Assembly: GCA_963817035.1 (NCBI GenBank)
Contig: CAWFMM010000003.1
Span: 1,003,223-1,067,222 of the forward strand
Origin: AC-49 sp963817035
Lineage (GTDB): Bacteria; Actinomycetota; Thermoleophilia; Solirubrobacterales; Solirubrobacteraceae
Length of the DNA: 64,000 nt
Direction: 5' to 3'
Positions 7,028 to 16,103 of the stretch are shown piece by piece. The position numbers and the translations under genes are program-made. The notes below the pieces were generated by a model. It searched no databases. It worked only from the letters and a program-made list of their open reading frames with translations, and was not told the DNA's origin. The first letter of the stretch is position 1; each line of letters opens with the position of its first letter.

Positions 7028-10000
7028 ATGCCCGCCGTCGATCCCGACCAGTCCTTCCCCGACCTCGAGCAGCGCGTCCTTGCGCGCTGGCGCGAGCGCG
7101 ACGTGTTCGCCGAGTCGGTGCGACGGCGCGACGGGGCGGAGCCGTGGGTCTTCTACGAGGGGCCGCCGACGGCCAACGGCAAACCGGGCACGCATCACGT
7201 GCTGGCCCGCGCGTTCAAGGACATCTACCCGCGCTATCGCACGATGCGCGGCTACCAGGTCCAGCGCAAGGGCGGCTGGGACTGCCACGGGCTGCCGGTC
7301 GAGATCGCCGTCGAGCGCGAGCTCGGGATCTCGTCCAAGGCCGAGATCGAGGCGTACGGGATCGCGGAGTTCAACGCGCGCTGTCGCGAGTCGGTCTTTG
7401 AGTTCCTCGAGGACTGGAACCGGCTGACCGAGCGGATCGGCTTCTGGATCGATCTCGACGACGCCTATCGCACGCTGGACTCGACGTTCATCGAGTCGGT
7501 CTGGTGGGCGCTGCGCCAGATCTCCGAAAAGGGCCTGCTCTACGAGGGTCACCGCGTCGTCCCCTATTGCACGCGCTGCGGCACGTCACTCAGCTCGCAC
7601 GAGCTCGGCCAGCCCGGCGTCTACCAGGAGGTGTCGGACCCGTCGGTGTTCGTGCGCTTCGCAGTGACGACGGATCATGGGCCGGTCCAGGCCGGCGACG
7701 AGCTGCTCGTGTGGACGACGACGCCGTGGACGCTGCCGTCCAACGCGGCCGTCGCGGTCGACGCGGAGCTGACGTACGTGCGCGTGAAGACCGACACGCT
7801 CGAGCACCCGGTCGTCCTGGCCAAGGCGCTGGTGGAGCGGGTCCTCGGCTCCGACACTCATGTCGAGATCCTCGACGAGTTCGCGGGCGCGGCGCTCGAG
7901 GGCGCGCGCTACGAGCCGCCGTTCCCCTACCTCGCCGCCGACGTCTATGGCGAGCTCGGCCATTCGATCCTGCTCGCCGACTTCGTCACCGACCACGAGG
8001 GGACCGGCCTCGTCCACACGGCGATCGCGTTCGGCGAGGACGACTTCCGTCTCGGCGAGAAGTACGGGCTGACGGTCGTCAACCCGGTCAAGGCGGATGG
8101 CACCTACGACGAGCGCATCGGCCCCTACGCCGGGCGCTACGTCAAGGACGCCGATGCCGACCTCGTCGAGGACCTGCGTACGCGAGACAAGCTGCTGCGC
8201 GCCGAGGACTACCTGCACTCCTACCCGCACTGCTGGCGCTGCGACACGCCGCTGATCTACTACGCCAAGCCGTCGTGGTACATCGCCACCTCGACGATCC
8301 GTGACGAGCTCCTGGCCTCCAACGACGCGGTCAACTGGCACCCCGAGCACATCAAGGAGGGCCGCTTCGGCGACTGGCTGCGCAACAACGTCGACTGGGC
8401 GCTGTCGCGCGAGCGCTACTGGGGCACGCCGCTTCCGGTCTGGCGCTGCGGCTCGGGCCACATCCATGTGATCGGGTCGTTCGCCGAGCTGCACGAGCTC
8501 AGCGGCGTGCTGCTCGACGATCCCCATCGCCCGTTCGTCGACGACGTCGGCTTCCCTTGCCCTGAATGTGCGGAGCCGATGGCGCGCGTGCCCGAGGTCA
8601 TCGACGTCTGGTTTGACTCGGGTGCGATGCCGTTCGCCCAGTACCACGCGCCGTTCGAGAACCAGGAGCGCCTCGAGGAGCGCTTCCCGGCCGACTACAT
8701 CTGCGAGGCGCTGGACCAGACGCGCGGCTGGTTCTACTCGCTGCTCGCCGTCTCGACGCTGCTGTTCGGCCGCTCGTCATATGACCGCGTGCTGTGCCTC
8801 GGGCTGATCCTCGACGGCGAGGGCCGCAAGATGTCCAAATCGCTGGGCAACGTCGTCGACCCGTGGGAGGTCCTGGACCGCCACGGCGCCGACGCGCTGC
8901 GCTGGTACTTCTTCACCTCCAAGCAGCCCTGGGAGCCGTACCTGTTCGACGTCGACAAGGTCGGCGACGGAGTGCGGCTGTTCCTGCGCCAGCTGTGGAA
9001 CGTGCACGCGTTCATGGACCGCTACGTCCCCGACGGCGAGGACGGCGGGCAGACCGACCTCGATCGCTGGATCCTGTCGCGGCTGAGCGCCACCGTCTCC
9101 GAGGCCACCGAGCGCCTCGACGCGTTCGACTCGACGACGTCGGGCCGGGCGATCGCGACGTTCGTCGACGATCTGAGCAACTGGTACGTGCGTCGTTCGC
9201 GCCGGCGGTTCTGGGACGGCGACCCCAGCGCGTTCGCCACGCTGCACGAGTGCCTGGTCACGGTCGCGAAGCTGCTGGCGCCGTTCACGCCGTTCGTCGC
9301 CGACGAGCTGTTCGAAGCGCTTGATGCCGGCGAGCCGTCGGTGCATCTGTGCGACTGGCCGGTCGCCGACGCCGCCGCGCGCGACCTCGGCCTCGAGACC
9401 GCGATGGCGATCGCACGCGAGACCGTGCGCCTCGGGCTCGCCGCGCGCGGGCAGGCCAAGCTCGCGGTGCGCCAGCCGCTCGCCGAGGCGGTCGTCGTCG
9501 CCGCCGGGCCCGAGCAGGCGGCGATCGAGCGTCTCGACGCGATCGTCCGCGAGGAGCTCAACGTGCGTGTGCTGCGCTTCGTCGAGCAGGCCGACGAGCT
9601 CGGCTCCCACGAGGTCAAGCCGAACTACCGCACGCTCGGCCCGCGCTTTGGCAAGTCGATGCCCGAGGTCGCCGATGCGGTTGCCGGCCTGAACCCCGAC
9701 CACGTTGTCGCGGCGCTCCGCGACGGCCGCAGCATCGGGATCAATGTCGGCGGCGCCGACCACGACCTGACTGCGGACGACCTGCTGCTGGCGATGAAGC
9801 CGCTCGAGGGCTACCAGCTCGAACGCGAGGGCTCACACGCCGTCGCGCTCGAACTGACGCTCGACGACGACCTGCGCCGCGAGGGCCTCGCCCGCGAGGT
9901 CGTCCACGCCGTCCAGGGCGCGCGCAAGAACGCCGGCCTCGACGTGTCGGACCGCATCGCCCTCACGCTCGGCGGCGACGACGAACTGATCGCCGCCGCC

Positions 10001-10126
10001 CGCGCGCACGAGCCCTACGTCACCGGCGAGACGCTGGCGACGAGCGTTGTCTACGACGGGACGACGGGCGGCGAAGCGGCCGACATCAAGGGCCGTCGGC
10101 TGCACATCGCGGTCGTCAAGGCGTAG
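7028..10126 (+). CDS. ileS: isoleucyl-tRNA synthetase
   Basis: This 1032-residue class I synthetase charges tRNA-Ile with isoleucine in the cytoplasm. The HIGH-equivalent is PGTHH (53-57) after PPTANGK, and KMSKS lies at 601-605; the GWDCHGLPVE segment and the large insertion with WTTTPWTLPSN (editing domain) are typical IleRS. The GTHH form and length match the second IleRS type common in Actinobacteria, which is less sensitive to mupirocin in the strains studied. I chose ATG 7028 rather than upstream starts because a -10 sits just before it and family homology begins there. The gene converges on trxA, with 3 nt between stops. Confidence 0.97.
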   Translation: MPAVDPDQSFPDLEQRVLARWRERDVFAESVRRRDGAEPWVFYEGPPTANGKPGTHHVLARAFKDIYPRYRTMRGYQVQRKGGWDCHGLPVEIAVERELGISSKAEIEAYGIAEFNARCRESVFEFLEDWNRLTERIGFWIDLDDAYRTLDSTFIESVWWALRQISEKGLLYEGHRVVPYCTRCGTSLSSHELGQPGVYQEVSDPSVFVRFAVTTDHGPVQAGDELLVWTTTPWTLPSNAAVAVDAELTYVRVKTDTLEHPVVLAKALVERVLGSDTHVEILDEFAGAALEGARYEPPFPYLAADVYGELGHSILLADFVTDHEGTGLVHTAIAFGEDDFRLGEKYGLTVVNPVKADGTYDERIGPYAGRYVKDADADLVEDLRTRDKLLRAEDYLHSYPHCWRCDTPLIYYAKPSWYIATSTIRDELLASNDAVNWHPEHIKEGRFGDWLRNNVDWALSRERYWGTPLPVWRCGSGHIHVIGSFAELHELSGVLLDDPHRPFVDDVGFPCPECAEPMARVPEVIDVWFDSGAMPFAQYHAPFENQERLEERFPADYICEALDQTRGWFYSLLAVSTLLFGRSSYDRVLCLGLILDGEGRKMSKSLGNVVDPWEVLDRHGADALRWYFFTSKQPWEPYLFDVDKVGDGVRLFLRQLWNVHAFMDRYVPDGEDGGQTDLDRWILSRLSATVSEATERLDAFDSTTSGRAIATFVDDLSNWYVRRSRRRFWDGDPSAFATLHECLVTVAKLLAPFTPFVADELFEALDAGEPSVHLCDWPVADAAARDLGLETAMAIARETVRLGLAARGQAKLAVRQPLAEAVVVAAGPEQAAIERLDAIVREELNVRVLRFVEQADELGSHEVKPNYRTLGPRFGKSMPEVADAVAGLNPDHVVAALRDGRSIGINVGGADHDLTADDLLLAMKPLEGYQLEREGSHAVALELTLDDDLRREGLAREVVHAVQGARKNAGLDVSDRIALTLGGDDELIAAARAHEPYVTGETLATSVVYDGTTGGEAADIKGRRLHIAVVKA

Positions 10127-10129
10127 CCG

Positions 10130-10456
10130 CTACACCAGCGCCGGCGCCAACTCGGCTTCGAGCTTCTTCTTGGGGTACGCGCCGATGACCTTCTTGACCG
10201 GCTCGCCGCCCTTGAAGAGGATCAGCGTGGGGATCGAGAGGACGTCGAAGTTGGCGGCGGTCTGCTGGTTCTCGTCGACGTTGAGCTTCACGATCGTCAG
10301 ATCGGAGCGCTCGCCGGCGATCTCCTCGAGCACGGGACCAACCACGCGGCACGGACCGCACCACGGCGCCCAGAAGTCGACGAGCACGGGGCCGTCGGCC
10401 TCGATGACGTCGGCCTGGAAGCTTGAGTCGGTCACTTCGGCAAGGGTGCCGGCCAT
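10130..10456 (-). CDS. trxA: thioredoxin
   Basis: A standard 108-residue thioredoxin with the active site WCGPCR inside VLVDFWAPWCGPCR, the cis-Pro segment SIPTLILFKGG, and no signal peptide, so it acts in the cytoplasm as a general disulfide reductase fed by thioredoxin reductase. The reductase gene is not in this window. AAGGAGAC upstream of the ATG is a clear SD sequence, and TATAGT (10487-10492, minus strand) could be its -10. It converges tail to tail with ileS. Confidence 0.95.
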   Translation of the reverse strand: MAGTLAEVTDSSFQADVIEADGPVLVDFWAPWCGPCRVVGPVLEEIAGERSDLTIVKLNVDENQQTAANFDVLSIPTLILFKGGEPVKKVIGAYPKKKLEAELAPALV

Positions 10457-10523
10457 GGGGTGTCTCCTTCGCGGGGTTGCGTACTAACTATACAAAATGA
10501 AGTACCCGAGCCCGCGGTGTGGT

Positions 10524-11222
10524 TCAGCGGCCGAGCGCGAGGATGATGTGGGGCGTCACGAAGACCTCGACGAACGCCGCCGTGATCAGGATCGGGATCG
10601 CGATCGCGACGGTCACGAGCGTCGCCGCCAGCAGCTCGTGCCAGCGCTCCTGACGGCTGGCGATGATCCACGCGGCCAACGGCAGGAAGAGCGCGATCAG
10701 CTCCGGCACGGCGTGTGGGGTCAGCCCGAGCAGCAGAACCGCGATCGACGTGTGCTCCTGTGTCGCGAGCGTCGAGCTCTGCGCGCCGAGAACGTAGGCC
10801 TGGGTGCAGAGCGAGAACGTCGTCGCTGCGATCACGAACAGGATCGCGCCGCGGCCCGCCTGGTCGTGGAGCGTCCGCTTCCAGCCGTTGTGCTGCTCGG
10901 CCTGCAGCGGCAGCGAGCTGCCGGCGATGAAGCCCGCGACGCAGGCGAAGCCATGCAGGGCCAGGACGAGCGAGTTGCGAAACAGGATGTGACCGACGTC
11001 ACCGAGCGTCGCGGGCGCCAGGCGGCCGTAGATGAGCAGCCCCGACGGGTCCGGGGTCGAGTTGCGCGCGACGATGTAGGTCGCGAGCAGCAGCCCGAAG
11101 CAGACCGCCGTCGCGCCGAGCAGCCACGGGCGCAGCGCGCGCCACGGATCGCCTCGCCACCCGGTCAGGGTCGCGCGCGTGTCCTGCATTCCCTGCACGA
11201 GGGCGTATCGAGTGGGATCCAT
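10524..11222 (-). CDS. SpoIIM/DUF95-family integral membrane protein
   Basis: The 232-residue product has about five membrane segments. The C-terminal block, TPHAVPELIALFLPLAAW followed by a final helix ending AFVEVFVTPHI, matches the stage II sporulation protein M (DUF95) signature LPHGxxElPAl. In Bacillus SpoIIM drives engulfment with SpoIID and SpoIIP; in non-sporulating Actinobacteria the family is common and its role is unknown, often next to RDD or envelope genes. Here it precedes a polyprenol-mannose synthase-like gene on the opposite side of a 48-bp gap. An envelope role is inference. Confidence 0.72.
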   Translation of the reverse strand: MDPTRYALVQGMQDTRATLTGWRGDPWRALRPWLLGATAVCFGLLLATYIVARNSTPDPSGLLIYGRLAPATLGDVGHILFRNSLVLALHGFACVAGFIAGSSLPLQAEQHNGWKRTLHDQAGRGAILFVIAATTFSLCTQAYVLGAQSSTLATQEHTSIAVLLLGLTPHAVPELIALFLPLAAWIIASRQERWHELLAATLVTVAIAIPILITAAFVEVFVTPHIILALGR

Positions 11223-11270
11223 CGCCCCGGGAAGTCGGCGCGGCGACGGCGCGCTTGAGCCAGCGAGCGG

Positions 11271-11996
11271 TCAGCCGCGGCGCCAGCGCAGCGCCGGCAC
11301 GAGCCACATCGCCTCGGCGGCGATGCGCCACGACATCTTGCTCTCGCCGACGACACGGTCGCGGAAGACGATCGGGACCTCGACGACGGTGAACCCGCGC
11401 TGGGCGGCGCGGTAGGTCAGTTCGACCTGGAATCCGTAGCCGGCCGAGCGCACGCTGGGCAGGTCGATCGTCTCGAGGACCTCGCGGCGGAAGCACTTGA
11501 AGCCGCCGGTCAGATCTCGCACGCCGAGCCCGAGTACGACGCGCGCGTAGGTCGATCCGCCCTGGCTGATTAAGCGGCGTAGCAGCGACCAGTCCTCGAC
11601 ACCGCCGCCGTCGACGTAGCGCGAACCGAGCGCGAGGTCGGCGCCAGCGCGTACCGCGTCAAGCAGCCGCGCGATGTCCTTGGGGTCGTGGGAGAAGTCG
11701 GAGTCCATCTCCAGCACAAAGCCGGCCCCACGCTCCAGCGCGTGGGCGAACCCGGCCAGATACGCCGGCCCGAGGCCCGTGCGCACGGTGCGGTGCACGA
11801 CCTCGACCGCCTCGTGCTCGGCGGCCAGCGCGTCGGCACGATCGCCGGTCCCGTCGGGCGAGCTGTCGTCGACGACGAGGATCCGGTGCCCCTCGGGCGC
11901 GCACTGCTCGAGCACCACGAGGGCGGCGCGCACGATCGGACCGATGTTCTCGGCCTCGTTGAACGTCGGGAGGATGAGCCAGGGGGAGCCGGGCAT
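11271..11996 (-). CDS. GT2 polyprenol-phosphate mannosyltransferase-like (Ppm/DPM1)
   Basis: A 241-residue GT-A fold glycosyltransferase: LILPTFNEAENI at the start, VVDDSSPDGT, the metal-binding EMDSDFSHDP, and LTGGFKCFRREVL follow the order of dolichol-phosphate mannose synthases. Bacterial homologues (Ppm1 catalytic domain) transfer mannose from GDP-mannose to polyprenyl phosphate on the inner membrane face, giving the donor for GT-C mannosyltransferases. A GT87/MptB-like enzyme that could use this donor lies at 16104. The separate acyltransferase or membrane anchor domain of mycobacterial Ppm1 is absent. Divergent from polX. Confidence 0.85.
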   Translation of the reverse strand: MPGSPWLILPTFNEAENIGPIVRAALVVLEQCAPEGHRILVVDDSSPDGTGDRADALAAEHEAVEVVHRTVRTGLGPAYLAGFAHALERGAGFVLEMDSDFSHDPKDIARLLDAVRAGADLALGSRYVDGGGVEDWSLLRRLISQGGSTYARVVLGLGVRDLTGGFKCFRREVLETIDLPSVRSAGYGFQVELTYRAAQRGFTVVEVPIVFRDRVVGESKMSWRIAAEAMWLVPALRWRRG

Positions 11997-12027
11997 GACC
12001 GGCCGCGTACCCTAGGGACTACGACTC

Positions 12028-13812
12028 ATGACGGATCCGTCGAACGCCGATATCGCCACGCTGTTCGACGAGCTCGGCGACCTCTACGAGCTCGACGGGG
12101 CCGTTGTGCACCGGGTTCTCGCCTACCGCAACGCGGCCAAGGCGGTTCGTGAGTCGTCGGTCTCGGTGGCCGCGCTGACCCGCGAGGGACGCGTCACCGA
12201 ACTGCCGGGGGTCGGCAAGACGCTCGAGGAGAAGATCCGGGCGCTGCTCGATACCGGAACGATTCCGGCGGTCGAGAAGCTCCGGGCCAAATTCCCGCCG
12301 GGCCTCGTCGAGATGACCCGTCTGCCGGGTCTCGGGCCCAAGCGCGCGCGCAAGCTGTTCGACGAGCTCGGCATCGATTCGCTCGATGCGCTGCGTGTCG
12401 CGGCCGAGGCCCAGCAGCTGCGTGACGTGCGCGGCTTCGGGGAGAAGTTCGAGCAGACCGTGCTCGTGTCGCTCGACGCCGGCATCGGCGACACGGCGCC
12501 GACCCGCACTCCTCTGTACAAGGCGCTGCCGGTCGCCGAGGCGATCATCGAGGCGCTGCGCGTGCATCCGTCCTCGCAGCAGGTCGAGCTCGCCGGTTCG
12601 GCGCGGCGGCTCGTCGACGCGGTCAAGGACCTCGACATCATCGCCACCGCCACCGATCCCAAGTCGCTGCTCGGCGCCTTCGCCGGGCTCGACGTCTTCG
12701 AGTCGTGCTCCAAGCCCGGCGACAACGCGGCCAAGGCCCGGACCCACTCCGGCGTCGCCGTCGATCTGCGGGTCGTCGAACCCGACCAGTTCGGCAACCT
12801 GCTCCAGCATTTCTCGGGCTCGCGGGCCCACAACATCGCACTGCGTGAGCGCGCGGTGCGCCGCGGGCTGCACGTGTCGGAGTACGGGATCCTCGACGAC
12901 GCCGATGGCGTCACGCACCGCTGTGCGACTGAGGAAGAGGTCTACGAGCTGCTCGGCATGCCGTGGATCCCGCCCGAGATGCGCGAGGACCGCGGCGAGC
13001 TCGACCTGAAGACGATCCCGGCGCTGATCGAGCAGTCCGACCTCAGGGGCGACCTGCACAGCCATACGGTCGCCTCCGACGGGCACAACACGATCGACGA
13101 GATGGCCCACGCCGCGCGCGACAACGGACTCCAGTACCTGGCGATCACCGACCACTCTGCGACCCACGGCTTCGGCAACCATGTCGAGCCCGACGAGCTG
13201 CTGCGCCAGATCGAGCGCGTCCGCGCCGTCAACGAGAAGCTCGACGACTTCGATCTGCTGATCGGCACCGAGACGAACATCCTGCCCGACGGATCGCCCG
13301 ACTACGCCGACGAGATCCTCGCCCACCTCGATTGGGTGATCGCCAGCGTCCACACGTCGTTCGGGATGGCCTCCGACGTCATGACGGCGCGGATGATCGC
13401 CGCCTGCGAGCACCCGCTGATCGACGCGATCGGCCACCCGACCGGGCGCAAGATCGAGGCGCGCGCGCCCTACGCGCTCGACATGGCCGCGCTGATCGAG
13501 GCCGCGGCGCGGACTCACACGATGCTCGAGATCAACTCGGCCCCCGACCGCCGCGACCTCGACGACATCCACGCGCGCAACGCGGCGCGAGCGGGCGTGC
13601 GGATCCTGATCGACTCCGACGCGCACCGGATCGCGACGCTCCCGAACACGCGCTGGGGGATCGCCACCGCGCGGCGCGCGTGGCTGACCGCCGCCGACGT
13701 CGCCAACACGCTGCCGTGGAGCGAGTTCGCACCGCTGCGCAAGCGCGCTCAGTCCAAGAGCGCGGGCAAGAGCTCGGCCGCGACGACGGCGTCGACGACG
13801 TCGCGGCGGTAG
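12028..13812 (+). CDS. polX: family X DNA polymerase with PHP exonuclease domain (PolX)
   Basis: A 594-residue protein joining an N-terminal Pol-beta-type core to a C-terminal PHP phosphoesterase. The start IATLFDELGDLYELDG and the HhH segments LPGVGKTLEEKI and LPGLGPKRARKLF are the DNA-binding parts; KDLDIIAT carries the catalytic Asp pair. The PHP domain begins at about residue 340 with LHSHTVASDGHNTI and continues through DHSATHGF and SDAHR, giving 3'-5' exonuclease activity. The family works in gap filling and base-excision repair. The last 64 bp overlap the tail of the convergent glycosyltransferase gene. Confidence 0.95.
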   Translation: MTDPSNADIATLFDELGDLYELDGAVVHRVLAYRNAAKAVRESSVSVAALTREGRVTELPGVGKTLEEKIRALLDTGTIPAVEKLRAKFPPGLVEMTRLPGLGPKRARKLFDELGIDSLDALRVAAEAQQLRDVRGFGEKFEQTVLVSLDAGIGDTAPTRTPLYKALPVAEAIIEALRVHPSSQQVELAGSARRLVDAVKDLDIIATATDPKSLLGAFAGLDVFESCSKPGDNAAKARTHSGVAVDLRVVEPDQFGNLLQHFSGSRAHNIALRERAVRRGLHVSEYGILDDADGVTHRCATEEEVYELLGMPWIPPEMREDRGELDLKTIPALIEQSDLRGDLHSHTVASDGHNTIDEMAHAARDNGLQYLAITDHSATHGFGNHVEPDELLRQIERVRAVNEKLDDFDLLIGTETNILPDGSPDYADEILAHLDWVIASVHTSFGMASDVMTARMIAACEHPLIDAIGHPTGRKIEARAPYALDMAALIEAAARTHTMLEINSAPDRRDLDDIHARNAARAGVRILIDSDAHRIATLPNTRWGIATARRAWLTAADVANTLPWSEFAPLRKRAQSKSAGKSSAATTASTTSRR

Positions 13813-14729
13813 GGCGTCAGTGCCCGGAGCGCACGTTCGGCGTAGCCGGGGGCCGGATCGTCGAGTGCCGTGCGTAGCGCCGTCGCCAGGTCATCGCTGA
13901 CCAGTCGCTCGTCGAGCCCGCGCGCGAGGCCCAGCGCGACGTACGGCCCGGGCGCGGGGGCGCTGACCATGACGCAGCCGTCGGCCAGCGCCTCGAGCGG
14001 CGCGAGCCCGTAGTCCTCGTAGAGTGGCGCCGCCACGAACACGCACGCGCGGCGCAGCAGCGCACGGTAATCGTCGGGCGCGAGCCGCCCGGGGTAGCGC
14101 ACGCCGGTCGCGGGCCGGGCCTCCGGTGCGCTGGGGTGCAGGCCGCAGACCACGAGCTCCTCACCCTCGCGTCGGGCTCGGGCCCAGGCGTCGAGGATCC
14201 GTTGCAGCCCCTTCTTGCGCGGGTCGGCGGCGTAGGTGATCGCCGCGATGTCCCGCGTCGCCCCGGGCTCGCCGCTCGGCTCGACGGGGACCCCGACGAC
14301 GACCGTCGGCGCGTTGGCCTGGTAGGGGGCATCGGGGGCGCCGACCGCGGTCGGTACGAGCAGCGGCGCCTGGCGCAGACGCCGGCGTTCGAGCGGGCGC
14401 TGCCAGAACCCATGGCGCCCGCGCCGGTTCTCCGAGGCCAGCGCGTCGTAGCGGATCGCTCCGGGGCGCGGCCACAGCAGCGCCGCGGTCGACGACGAGT
14501 AGACGATCGCGCGGGGCGCGTGGCGGGCGATCCCGTCACGCGCGGCGCGCCGCGCCGCCCGGGCCCAGAGGAGGTCGGTCAGCGCCAGCGTGCGCACCTG
14601 GCCCGGCGGCGCGGCGGCCACGACCTCGACGTCCGCTCCCGCCCGGCGCAACGATCCCGCGAGCTCGGCGTCGAACGCGCGCAGCCCGGCGGTCGATCCG
14701 AGCGACACGATCAGCACATCGGTCGCCAC
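13749..14729 (-). CDS. GT4-type (GT-B fold) glycosyltransferase
   Basis: A 326-residue GT-B enzyme. The C-terminal half has the donor-binding motif ending EDYGLAPLEALADG, the E-x7-E of family GT4, preceded by AAITYADPRKKGLQRILDAW-like sequence typical of Rossmann domain 2. The N-terminal acceptor domain begins VLIVSLGSTAGL. Start is GTG 14729, 6 bp after the membrane protein gene upstream. Donor and acceptor are unknown; its place beside Ppm- and MptB-like genes suggests an envelope glycan or glycolipid. Its 3' end overlaps polX by 64 bp on the other strand. Confidence 0.8.
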   Translation of the reverse strand: MATDVLIVSLGSTAGLRAFDAELAGSLRRAGADVEVVAAAPPGQVRTLALTDLLWARAARRAARDGIARHAPRAIVYSSSTAALLWPRPGAIRYDALASENRRGRHGFWQRPLERRRLRQAPLLVPTAVGAPDAPYQANAPTVVVGVPVEPSGEPGATRDIAAITYAADPRKKGLQRILDAWARARREGEELVVCGLHPSAPEARPATGVRYPGRLAPDDYRALLRRACVFVAAPLYEDYGLAPLEALADGCVMVSAPAPGPYVALGLARGLDERLVSDDLATALRTALDDPAPGYAERALRALTPYRRDVVDAVVAAELLPALLD

Positions 14730-14735
14730 AGAGAC

Positions 14736-15266
14736 CTACGTGCCCTCGCTGCCGTTGAGCGACGGCACCTCGCGACGCATGCCCGGCGTGCGCTTGAGCG
14801 CCATCGGGCGCACCGGCGACGTGTCCTCGACGAAGAACGTCACGCCATCGCGCTCCTCGACCGCAAGCACCGCACTGTCCTGCTTGCGCCACGACAGCGC
14901 CCAGATGATCGCGAACCCCGTCGCGACGGCGGGGATCTTCGGCGACAGGACGCCGAGCCCGGCGGCGATCACCGTCGCGGCGACCAGCGGCCACAGCCGG
15001 TTGAGCGTGACCGCCGCGGGGCGATGCTCGGGCATCGACGTCGCGACCTTCGCGTCGGCGAGCAGGCGCCCGATCGCGGTCGTGACGCTCGGGCGTCGTC
15101 CGATGATCGCGCCGAGGATCGCGGCGACGAACCACCAGCCCGCGCCGATGATGGCGACGTTGGGATCGTCGCCCTGTGACGCGGTCCCGAGCGTGACGGT
15201 CGCCAGCACTGTCGCGGCGCCGGCGCTGAGCATCACCGTCGTGCGCAGGAAATCGACAAAGCGCAC
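14736..15266 (-). CDS. small polytopic membrane protein, unknown
   Basis: The 176-residue product has about four hydrophobic segments (MLSAGAATVLATVTLG, GWWFVAAILGAII, LWPLVAATVIAAGLGVL and IPAVATGFAIIWALSW), then a soluble tail of about 55 residues rich in charge. No motif is recognised. GTG 15266 follows the OtsB stop directly (TAAGTG), and the gene precedes the GT4 gene by 6 bp, so the three appear to be one operon. A scaffold or transport role in that glycan pathway would be a guess. Confidence 0.65.
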   Translation of the reverse strand: MRFVDFLRTTVMLSAGAATVLATVTLGTASQGDDPNVAIIGAGWWFVAAILGAIIGRRPSVTTAIGRLLADAKVATSMPEHRPAAVTLNRLWPLVAATVIAAGLGVLSPKIPAVATGFAIIWALSWRKQDSAVLAVEERDGVTFFVEDTSPVRPMALKRTPGMRREVPSLNGSEGT

Positions 15267-16085
15267 TTATTGGTCCTTCTCGGCTGCCAGCATCTCGAGC
15301 AGGCGGCGGACACCGACCGGGCCGTCGACGAGGACGTCGGCCGCAGCCTCGAGCTCGGCCGGGGTCTCGTCGGAACGAACACCGATGCAGAGTGCGCGGA
15401 CCAGCCGGTCGCGGCTGACCAGCGCGCGCATCGCGGCGAACGCGTCGACGTCGGTGAGGTCGTCGCCGACGTAGAGCGCCGAGTCGACGGTGACCTCGCG
15501 CAGCAGCTTCGTCACGCCGCGGCCCTTGTCGATCGGCACATCCGGGCGGACCTCGAGCACCTTGCGTCCCCAGTGGATGACGAACCCCTCCTGCTGGGCG
15601 CGCAGCGCGAGCTCGCGGACCGCCTCGTGCGCCGCGTCCTCGTCGGGCGCGCCACGCCAGTGGAAGGCGGCGATGACGTCCTTGTCCTCGACGCGTACGC
15701 GCAGACCGCGCAGCTCGGGCGTCATCGCCGCGGCGGCGAACGCCTGCACGCGCAGCGCCCAGGCAGAGATCTCCGGATCGGTCTGGGGTGTCACGGCGCC
15801 GCCGCGCAGGATCTCCGCTCCGTGGTTGCCGACGTAGTTGATCGAACCGAGTGAGACGATCCGCCGCGCGATCGCCGCGCGGCGCCCGCTCACGCAGGCT
15901 ACGAGCCCGTAGCGCCGCGCGACTGCGATCAGCGGCGTCCGCGTGCTGTCGGGCACGTGGGCGTCGTCGGCGTGGCGCACGATCGGGGCCAGCGTGCCGT
16001 CGACATCGAGCAGCACGGCGCCGCGCTCCGGGTTGGCGAGCCAGGGCGCGATCGCCTCGTGCAGCGGGGTGTCACCAGCGGACAT
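15267..16085 (-). CDS. otsB: trehalose-6-phosphate phosphatase
   Basis: A 272-residue HAD-superfamily enzyme. LLDVDGTLAPIV carries the nucleophile Asp27 and acid Asp29, SGR (67-69) is motif II, a Lys in KVLEVRP/DKG is motif III, and GDDLTD (207-212) binds Mg. This order and the cap sequence match OtsB, which removes phosphate from trehalose 6-phosphate in the cytoplasm. OtsA is not in the window. Trehalose serves as osmolyte and, in some Actinobacteria, as a glycolipid head group; the neighbouring glycosyltransferases make the second use possible but unproven. Confidence 0.88.
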   Translation of the reverse strand: MSAGDTPLHEAIAPWLANPERGAVLLDVDGTLAPIVRHADDAHVPDSTRTPLIAVARRYGLVACVSGRRAAIARRIVSLGSINYVGNHGAEILRGGAVTPQTDPEISAWALRVQAFAAAAMTPELRGLRVRVEDKDVIAAFHWRGAPDEDAAHEAVRELALRAQQEGFVIHWGRKVLEVRPDVPIDKGRGVTKLLREVTVDSALYVGDDLTDVDAFAAMRALVSRDRLVRALCIGVRSDETPAELEAAADVLVDGPVGVRRLLEMLAAEKDQ

Positions 16086-16103
16086 GCGTCCATTCTCCCC
16101 CCA

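Noticed and set aside
7586..8647. Long antisense frames within ileS
   Set aside because: Typical antisense open frames of a high-GC coding region; composition Arg/Val/Asp-rich without family motifs.
12019..13626. 535-codon frame opposite polX
   Set aside because: Antisense to well-supported PolX/PHP sequence; no recognisable domains.
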